Translations under genes and position numbers: made by a program
In this document: positions 57,798 through 64,000 of the stretch, one piece after another
How the letters are laid out: each line of letters opens with the position of its first letter
Position numbering within the stretch: position 1 is the stretch's first letter
NCBI RefSeq assembly: GCF_004360155.1
Contig: NZ_SAIS01000007.1
Span: 186,001-250,000, forward strand
Reading direction: 5' to 3'
Source: Paraglaciecola marina
Lineage (GTDB): Bacteria > Pseudomonadota > Gammaproteobacteria > Enterobacterales > Alteromonadaceae
Length of the DNA stretch: 64,000 nt
The notes under the pieces: model-generated
Told to the model about the DNA's origin: nothing
Seen by the model: the letters and a program-made list of their open reading frames with translations, nothing else
The model's database searches: none

Positions 57798-59561
57798 TTA
57801 TAGGTAATCAAACTCATTATCTGTAAAGATCATCAAATCTGCTGCTCCGCTAGCTAAGTTTACTTTAAATAGTTCCTTTCTTGGCAAGATACGCTTCATA
57901 TAAAACTCACAAGTATTAGCTTTACCTGTTTTTAAACTCTCACTTGATGATTTTTGAGCCATGTCGGCCATGCTTAACCAAATAACCCCAAGTAAGCTAT
58001 AAGCACTATAGTTCATGAAGTCATAGGCACTTGCGGCTAAATCAACAGTGCTTAATTGTTTTATCTCAATTGCAGTCGAATGCCATTCAGTTAATATCTC
58101 TGTGGCGCGCTCTTTATCACTCAGGTTTGTCATTTGAGAAATCTTACTGCTGAACAATTCATATGTATCTTGCAACATATTATCTTTGTCACGGGCAAGT
58201 TTCCTAGATATTAGATCTAGTGCTTGAATACCATTTGTCCCTTCATAAAGTTGGGTAATTCTGGCATCTCGTACTAGTTGCTCCATACCCCATTCACGTA
58301 TATAGCCATGACCACCGTATACTTGAATACCTAAGTTACTCATTTCTGTGGCCATATCTGTCATAAACCCTTTGACGATTGGTGTTAATAAAGAAATAAC
58401 GTTTTTAGCTTTTTGTTGCTTGGAGTCGTCTGCAAACCTTTCTATATCCATTTGCTGAGCATAAAGTAAGGCTAAAGCACGGCACCCTTCTGCAATAGAT
58501 TTTTGAGTCAGTAGCATTTTACGGACGTCGGGCTGATGAATTATAGAATCAGCTTTTTTGCCTTGCTCTTGAACGCCTTGAGGTGCACGAGATTGAAGTC
58601 GCTCTCTAGCGTAAGCTAATGCACCTTGGTAAGACGCTTCTACTATGCCTAAGCCTTGTAGACCAACCTGAAAACGAGCGTCATTCATCATGGTAAACAT
58701 GCAAGCTAGGCCATTATTAGCTTCACCCACTAAAAAACCGGTGGCTTTGTCGAAGTTCATTACACAAGTAGGGCTGCCTTTTAATCCCATTTTCTTCTCA
58801 ATACTGCCAACGGTGACAGAGTTTCTGTTTCCCAACGAACCATCATCTTTAGGCAAAAACTTAGGAGCTAAAAACAAGCTTATTCCTTTAACTCCTGCAG
58901 GGGCATCTGGAAGCCTAGCTAGCACTAGATGTAAAATGTTATCAGTCCAGTCTTGATCTCCCGATGAAATAAAAATTTTACTGCCCGTAATATTATAACT
59001 GCCGTCATTATTAGGTAGGGCTTTGGTGCTCAGTAAACTTAAGTCTGTTCCAGCCTGAGGCTCAGTCAAGCACATGGTTCCTGCCCATTCACCGGATATT
59101 AATTTTGCTAAATAAGTTTGCTTCAGGCTTTCACTAGCATGTTTTGTCACGGCTAAAATAGCACTTTCATTAAGCATGCCCGTCAGGCGCCAACTCACAT
59201 TAGCTGAGTCGAGCATTTCATGAATGGGCACAGCCATAGTATTAGGTAAGTCTTGGCCTTCATAATCGGCTGTACCTAACATGGCATTCCAACCATTGGC
59301 TATGTACTCTTTATAGGCATCTGCAAAGCCGTCTGGTGTTACTACATTTCCGTTTATAAGCTTCGCTCCTTGCTCATCACCTTCACGATTTAGTGGGGCA
59401 ATGATTTCCTCGGCAAACTTAGCGCCTTGAGATAATATTTCATTTACCAACTCTTGATCAAAGTCTTGAAGCCCTAAAGCTTGATAGTGGTCGGATAGGT
59501 GTAACCATTCATGTAGCACAAACTGCATATCATTTAATGGGGCGGTATATTGAGGCATCAT
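57798..59561 (-). CDS. Acyl-CoA dehydrogenase
   Basis: An FAD-dependent acyl-CoA dehydrogenase of 587 aa that introduces the first double bond in fatty-acid beta-oxidation. The N-terminal extension PQYTAPLNDMQFVLHEWL is typical of the longer bacterial class. Family signatures are MCLTEPQAGTDLSLLSTKA (about 154-172), ISSGDQDWTDNI, and the C-terminal VYGGHGYIREWGMEQLVRDA (about 412-431) and QLYEGTNGIQALDLISRKL (about 434-452), with the catalytic Glu in YEGTNG. A C-terminal extra domain (about 470-587) is present. Specificity cannot be read. It is cytoplasmic and monocistronic or downstream of the Nudix-like gene. Confidence 0.92.
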   Translation of the reverse strand: MMPQYTAPLNDMQFVLHEWLHLSDHYQALGLQDFDQELVNEILSQGAKFAEEIIAPLNREGDEQGAKLINGNVVTPDGFADAYKEYIANGWNAMLGTADYEGQDLPNTMAVPIHEMLDSANVSWRLTGMLNESAILAVTKHASESLKQTYLAKLISGEWAGTMCLTEPQAGTDLSLLSTKALPNNDGSYNITGSKIFISSGDQDWTDNILHLVLARLPDAPAGVKGISLFLAPKFLPKDDGSLGNRNSVTVGSIEKKMGLKGSPTCVMNFDKATGFLVGEANNGLACMFTMMNDARFQVGLQGLGIVEASYQGALAYARERLQSRAPQGVQEQGKKADSIIHQPDVRKMLLTQKSIAEGCRALALLYAQQMDIERFADDSKQQKAKNVISLLTPIVKGFMTDMATEMSNLGIQVYGGHGYIREWGMEQLVRDARITQLYEGTNGIQALDLISRKLARDKDNMLQDTYELFSSKISQMTNLSDKERATEILTEWHSTAIEIKQLSTVDLAASAYDFMNYSAYSLLGVIWLSMADMAQKSSSESLKTGKANTCEFYMKRILPRKELFKVNLASGAADLMIFTDNEFDYL

Positions 59562-59700
59562 AAATCTCTATAAAATGAAGTCATCGGACCATTATAGAAT
59601 CAAATGTATAAAGTTTGTTAATTAAAGTGATTGTTAAGTATTACTTTTGTTTATACTTTTCAAGAATATTTATGAATGATCTCTGTGTTATCTCTTTATT

Positions 59701-60216
59701 TTAGGGCGTAGGTTGCTCTATTGATATGAATGCTTCTCGTATTTTTGGAAGCTCAATTGTCCCAGAAAAGCTTTCTTTAGTAAGCACAAATGGATCAATA
59801 AATGCCACGTTAGTTACATTTCTATTGGCCCATTCAGGTACACTAAGTTCCTCAATTTGTTGGGAATGTTCGTCAGTTAAGCGGCAAGCAAAGTATAGAG
59901 TATTGTCAGAAGCTGTTAATAATAACTCGCCTACTTCTACATTTAATCCTGTATTTTTCCAGACTACGTTATGTGCTGTACATTGGGCACTTATCGATTT
60001 CAGCGCTTTGCCTTGTGGTATATGCCAGTCGTCGCTATCTTTGTGTCGTAAAACTAATAATTTGTTATCTTGTTTAATCAGGCAAGCGGCCTGCGCTGGG
60101 GCTAATTCGCTTTGGGATTGATTAACTCTGCACATAGGATGAGCAGGGATTTCTCTGCTACACCCAGTGATGAAAATTGAATTAAATAGTAGGATTGTGA
60201 GTAATTTATTATGCAA
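59701..60216 (-). CDS. Nudix-fold lipoprotein with degenerate catalytic box
   Basis: A lipoprotein signal (lipobox I16-T17-G18-C19, then Ser, favouring the outer membrane) leads into a Nudix-like domain. It has LIKQDNKLLVLRHKDSDDWH and IPQGK in the usual places. The Nudix box keeps exact spacing from G69 to G90 and L91, but the catalytic positions are replaced: E becomes I75, R becomes N83, and the REUxEE glutamates become V84, K87 and N88. It is therefore unlikely to hydrolyse nucleotides. The 171-aa frame is clean, suggesting a maintained binding or structural role. It lies 139 bp upstream of the acyl-CoA dehydrogenase, divergent from the RND genes. Confidence 0.72.
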   Translation of the reverse strand: MHNKLLTILLFNSIFITGCSREIPAHPMCRVNQSQSELAPAQAACLIKQDNKLLVLRHKDSDDWHIPQGKALKSISAQCTAHNVVWKNTGLNVEVGELLLTASDNTLYFACRLTDEHSQQIEELSVPEWANRNVTNVAFIDPFVLTKESFSGTIELPKIREAFISIEQPTP

Positions 60217-60350
60217 AATTCTGAGGATTTACCTTAGTTTGAGTAAGACATTATCACATTAAACAGATCCTTCTATATAGTTATTTTAATTGTGTCGGTA
60301 AGACACGTATTTTGAGTTTAAGTGGCTCAATATTTTGAAAGGTAGTACCA

Positions 60351-61409
60351 ATGTCTAAAGGACTTAAGTTTTCTCCCCTATTAGTTGCCCTCCTGTTATG
60401 TATTGGTTTAGTAGCGTATTTATATTTACCAAAAGAAGCTGAAGAAAAGTCCCAAACAAGTTTTGCAACTAGTGTGGTTACACATGTGGTTAAAAAAGAA
60501 CAGTTTGAAATATTAGTAGAAGCTTTAGGAACGGCTTATGCTAATGAATCCGTTACTATTACTGCGCAAACTTCAGATATCGTTCAAAAAATTCACTTTG
60601 ATGATAGTGATGTTGTAGAAAGTGGCCAGCTATTATTAGAGTTAAATAATAAGGTCGAAAAAGCTCGCATAGCTGAACTCGATGTGAGTTTGAAAGAAGC
60701 AGAGCGTCAACTTAAACGAATTAGTGATTTAGCCAAGAATAACGTGGCGTCTGAGCAATTACTTGATGAACAAGAGGCCAGAGTTAAGTCTCTTAAAGCC
60801 CAGTATCTTGTTTCAGAAACTCAGCTAGAAGAACTGCAAATAAGAGCGCCATTTGATGGTTTGTTAGGTGTACGCGAAGTTAGCATAGGGGCTTTTATTA
60901 AACCGGGAGATTTAGTCACTACCTTAGATGATTTAAGTACAGTAAAAGTAGATTTTGAGGTGGCAGAATCACATTTGTCTAGTGTTGCCATAGGGCAGTC
61001 TATTCGGTCTACATCAATTGCTTATAAAGATAAAATTTTTGAGGGAAAAATAGCCAGTATAGGCTCAAGGGTTGATGCATCTACTCGCTCAGTAAAAGTA
61101 CGAGCGGTAATTGATAACGAAGATCTAAAACTACGTCCCGGGATGTTGCTACAGATACTGTTACAAAAACAAGTATTGAACACTCTAGTGCTACCCGAGA
61201 GCGCCTTGGTTCCAGTCGAAGATAAGCAGTTTGTTTTTGTAATTAAAGATAACATTGCAAAAAAGGTTGAAGTAGAAGTGGGGGATAGAAAGCCTGGTAT
61301 TGTGCAAATACTAGGAGGATTAGAAGCTGGCGATGTTGTGGTAACCGAGGGTACGTTAAAATTGCGAGACGGCTCTAGTGTTGCTGTTGTAGCTGATAGC
61401 GAGGTTTAA
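60351..61409 (+). CDS. RND efflux periplasmic adaptor (membrane fusion protein)
   Basis: An adaptor of the AcrA/MdtA/HlyD type that links an inner-membrane RND pump to an outer-membrane channel. An N-terminal membrane anchor (about 8-26) is followed by a lipoyl-like half (QTSDIVQKIHFDDSDVVESG) and a helical hairpin (about 105-160). The second lipoyl half is LQIRAPFDGLLGVREVSIGA. A beta-barrel and membrane-proximal domain with LVLPESALVPVEDKQFVFVI follow. At 352 aa it is of usual size. AAAGG precedes the ATG. It is 2 bp from the pump gene. The outer-membrane partner is not in the window. GTGTC-GGTAA-GACAC at 60292-60306 upstream could be an operator. Confidence 0.92.
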   Translation: MSKGLKFSPLLVALLLCIGLVAYLYLPKEAEEKSQTSFATSVVTHVVKKEQFEILVEALGTAYANESVTITAQTSDIVQKIHFDDSDVVESGQLLLELNNKVEKARIAELDVSLKEAERQLKRISDLAKNNVASEQLLDEQEARVKSLKAQYLVSETQLEELQIRAPFDGLLGVREVSIGAFIKPGDLVTTLDDLSTVKVDFEVAESHLSSVAIGQSIRSTSIAYKDKIFEGKIASIGSRVDASTRSVKVRAVIDNEDLKLRPGMLLQILLQKQVLNTLVLPESALVPVEDKQFVFVIKDNIAKKVEVEVGDRKPGIVQILGGLEAGDVVVTEGTLKLRDGSSVAVVADSEV

Positions 61410-61411
61410 CC

Positions 61412-64000
61412 ATGCTTCTATCTGATATCTCGGTTAAACGTCCGGTTTTCGCATCTGTTGTTAATTTAGTTTTAGTGGTGTTTGGTATTGTAGCTATAAC
61501 TTTTTTAAGTTTAAGAGAGTATCCTGACGTTGATCCACCTATTGTTTCTATTAATACTAATTATACTGGCGCCTCATCTTCAATCGTTGAAACTCGTATT
61601 ACGCAACTATTAGAAGATAGAATTAGTGGGATCGAAGGGATCAAAAGCATAACTTCTACTAGTAGTAACGGTCGTTCTCAAATTAGCATCGAATTTAACC
61701 TTTCTAGAGACATTGATGCGGCATCAAATGATGTGAGAGAGCGTGTAAGTAGAGCTTTGAACAACTTACCTGATCAGGCAGATCCTCCTGAAGTTTCTAA
61801 ATCTACCTCTGATGATGATGTAATCGTTTGGTATAACCTGCGTAGTGATAATTTGTCTGTGATGGAGCTTACTGATTATGCCGACCGTTTCATAGTTGAC
61901 CGTTTATCGGTTGCAGAGGGGGTAGCTAGGGTACGTCTTGGTGGTGGGCGAAGTTATGCGATGAAAGTTTGGCTTGATCGCAATGCTATGGCGGCACGGC
62001 AAATCACTGTAACTGATGTTGAAAATGTTATTCGCTCCGAAAATGTTGAGTTACCTGCAGGGGAAATCGAATCAATTAATCGGGACTTTGAAGTTCGTGT
62101 GGCACGTAGTTTTTTAACCCCTGAAGACTTTGCCAATTTAACTGTTAAAGCCAGTGCTGATGGCTACTTAGTTAAATTAGGTGAAATAGCGAGAGTAGAG
62201 TTGGGCGCTGATGACGACGAAACTGAATTTCGTGGTGATGGTGTCAATATGATTGGCTTAGGGATCATTAAGCAGTCTAAAGCTAATACTCTTGAGGTGG
62301 CTCGAGAAGCTAAAAAAGCCATTCAAGAAATTGAAGAAACCCTACCAGATAATATTTTTATTGTGCCGAGTTATGATTCATCAGTATTTATCGAAGCCTC
62401 TATAAATGAAGTATATGAAACCCTTGCCATTGCCATGTTAATGGTGGTGTTGATTATTTATATATTCTTAGGGAACGTAAGAGCAACCTTAATACCAGCA
62501 GTAACTGTCCCCGTATCTTTAGTGGCGGCGTTTATTGTGATGTATGCTCTAGGGTTTTCAATAAATTTACTAACCTTATTAGCGCTAGTTCTGGGTATTG
62601 GACTGGTTGTTGATGACGCTATCGTTGTACTTGAAAACATTTCAAGAAGAATAGAGTTAGGTGAACCGCCTATTTTAGCTGCTTACAGAGGCGCTAGAGA
62701 AGTAGGCTTTGCGGTTATTGCGACCACTCTAGTACTAATTGCCGTGTTTGTTCCTTTAGTGTTTTTACAAGGTAACGTCGGGCGGTTGTTTACGGAATTC
62801 GCCTTAGCTATCGCTGCGGCTGTGGCATTTTCCAGTGTCACAGCATTAACCCTTTCTCCTATGATGTGCTCTCTATTACTTAAAAAACGCCAAAAGCAGA
62901 GTGGTTTTTCACACTGGGTAGATCGTAAGTTTAGCCGTGTCGAAAAAGGTTATTACGATGGCTTAGGCATCACCATCCATCAGCCATGGTTAATGGTTTT
63001 ATTGGTTGTTTTTAGTATTGTTGCTTTATTTAAGCTTAGCCAAATTTTACCAGGGGAGTTTGTACCTAAAGAAGATAGAGGTAATTTTTTTATCCGTGTG
63101 CAAACTGCTGAAGGCTCCAGCTTTGAAAGAAACTCCGCCAATATGAAAAAGATAGAAGAGATTTTGATGGAGTATTCTGCAAGTGGCGAAGTTGATAGGG
63201 TTTTAGTACGTACACCTGGGTTTGGTGGTACGGCTGGGGTGGGGGTTGTAGGTATGCCCTTTGATAGAGAAAGAAAACGCTCAACCTTTGAAGTTATGAA
63301 TGAAATGAGTAAGAGGTTAGCTGGTATTCCTGATGTTCGTGCTTTTGCTATTATGCGAAGTGGTATTGGTGGTGGCGGTTTAAATAGGCCTGTTCAGTTT
63401 GTACTGCAAGGCAATACCTATGAAGACTTAGTTCGTTGGCGAGATATTGTATTAGAGAAAGCTCGTGCTAACCCTAACTTAATTCGAGTGGACTCAGATT
63501 ACAAAGAAACCTGGCCACAATTGTTAGTCAATATAGACAAAGACAGAGCTGCTGACCTTGGTGTATCTATCAGTGATATTGGACGGACCTTAGAAACTAT
63601 GTTGGGTCAAAGGCGTGTTTCAACATATTTAGATAAAGGTCAAGAGTATGATGTTATCATGGAAGGTGAAAAGTCTGACTATCGTAGCCCGCAAAGTATC
63701 GAAAATATCTATGTGCGCTCTTCACAGAGTAATCAGTTAATACCATTAGATAATTTGCTTTCTGTAAGTGAAAGGGCTACTTCTGCAAGGTTAAATCGCT
63801 ACAACCGTATGCGCAGTATTACTATTAGTGCAAACTTAGCTGAAGGGTATACAGTGGGTGAAGCACTCGATTACTTAAATGGCATTGTTGATACTGAAAT
63901 CTCAGATCCTGTCTCTATTGATTACAAAGGTGAGTCTCAGCTTTATCAGGAGTCTGGTAATTCTATACTGTTTATATTTGCTTTGGCATTAGTCGTCACA
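61412..64000 (+). CDS. RND-family efflux pump permease (partial, 3' end cut by window)
   Basis: The gene begins at ATG 61412, with GAGG about 8 bases upstream and overlapping the end of the adaptor gene. It stays open to the window end: 863 codons, of an expected 1030-1050. The start LLSDISVKRPVFASVVNLVL, the early EYPDVDPPIVSINTNYTGAS, the membrane helices around residues 335-455 and the proton-relay region IGLVVDDAIVVLENI (about 397-411, with two adjacent Asp) are typical of HAE1/AcrB-type drug exporters. It exports toxic compounds or lipids using the proton gradient. Substrates are unknown. The frame shows no interruption in the part seen. Confidence 0.93.
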   Translation, partial: MLLSDISVKRPVFASVVNLVLVVFGIVAITFLSLREYPDVDPPIVSINTNYTGASSSIVETRITQLLEDRISGIEGIKSITSTSSNGRSQISIEFNLSRDIDAASNDVRERVSRALNNLPDQADPPEVSKSTSDDDVIVWYNLRSDNLSVMELTDYADRFIVDRLSVAEGVARVRLGGGRSYAMKVWLDRNAMAARQITVTDVENVIRSENVELPAGEIESINRDFEVRVARSFLTPEDFANLTVKASADGYLVKLGEIARVELGADDDETEFRGDGVNMIGLGIIKQSKANTLEVAREAKKAIQEIEETLPDNIFIVPSYDSSVFIEASINEVYETLAIAMLMVVLIIYIFLGNVRATLIPAVTVPVSLVAAFIVMYALGFSINLLTLLALVLGIGLVVDDAIVVLENISRRIELGEPPILAAYRGAREVGFAVIATTLVLIAVFVPLVFLQGNVGRLFTEFALAIAAAVAFSSVTALTLSPMMCSLLLKKRQKQSGFSHWVDRKFSRVEKGYYDGLGITIHQPWLMVLLVVFSIVALFKLSQILPGEFVPKEDRGNFFIRVQTAEGSSFERNSANMKKIEEILMEYSASGEVDRVLVRTPGFGGTAGVGVVGMPFDRERKRSTFEVMNEMSKRLAGIPDVRAFAIMRSGIGGGGLNRPVQFVLQGNTYEDLVRWRDIVLEKARANPNLIRVDSDYKETWPQLLVNIDKDRAADLGVSISDIGRTLETMLGQRRVSTYLDKGQEYDVIMEGEKSDYRSPQSIENIYVRSSQSNQLIPLDNLLSVSERATSARLNRYNRMRSITISANLAEGYTVGEALDYLNGIVDTEISDPVSIDYKGESQLYQESGNSILFIFALALVVT

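Noticed and set aside
59726-60121. 131-codon plus-strand frame opposite the Nudix-like lipoprotein gene
   Set aside because: The minus-strand frame has a lipobox and a Nudix fold pattern; the opposite frame has no recognisable feature.

Overview
The window looks like a chromosomal segment of a marine gammaproteobacterium of the order Alteromonadales. A Glaciecola/Paraglaciecola/Alteromonas-type organism is my best guess. The basis is the roughly 40% GC content, the lptD-surA-pdxA-rsmA-apaG-apaH order with amgK-murU divergent from lptD, pyrG-eno, mutS, two large TonB-dependent receptors, a GlyGly-CTERM-type protein and an ExeM/NucH-type secreted nuclease. I see no rRNA, tRNA, CRISPR array, prophage or complete insertion sequence.

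Region by region. (1) 68-11302, minus strand: one long probable operon running TldD-like, PmbA/TldE-like, DUF4159, MoxR ATPase, DUF58, BatA-like membrane protein, DUF4175 and a 642-aa membrane protein. This is a MoxR/DUF58 envelope module fused to a TldD/TldE protease pair. (2) 11632-16016: rlmD (plus strand), a small cupin, a coupled outer-membrane-protein and PstS-like pair, and DUF4202. (3) 16105-19999: an NCS1 nucleobase transporter and a TonB-dependent receptor, with a RutR-like palindrome upstream. (4) 20618-27528: an unrecognised 214-aa gene, eno, pyrG, a MAPEG protein and mutS, all minus strand. (5) 27846-33216, plus strand: an RsbQ-like hydrolase overlapping a PAS-GGDEF diguanylate cyclase, then lysC and a CocE-like hydrolase. 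(6) 33289-42554: a TPR-sulfotransferase, a second TonB receptor, a BCCT transporter and a chemoreceptor. (7) 42714-49315, minus strand: apaH, apaG, rsmA, pdxA, surA, lptD. (8) 49468-52871, plus strand: amgK, murU, djlA and a choice-of-anchor H protein. (9) 52903-54166, minus strand: an SPFH, DUF4177 and Arc-type operon. (10) 54569-64000: a secreted nuclease, an acyl-CoA dehydrogenase, a degenerate Nudix lipoprotein, and an RND efflux adaptor with its pump; the pump runs off the window end.

Several parts appear to work together. The secreted nuclease has both a Pho-box-like and a RutR-like site upstream, and a related RutR-like site lies before the TonB receptor/NCS1 permease locus. This suggests a nucleic-acid scavenging programme that digests DNA outside the cell and imports nucleobases. 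The hydrolase plus PAS-GGDEF pair resembles the Bacillus RsbQ-RsbP stress sensor, but with cyclic-di-GMP synthesis as output. This is the strongest candidate for an under-described signalling system here. All functional calls come from reading motifs, lengths and gene order; no database search was run.
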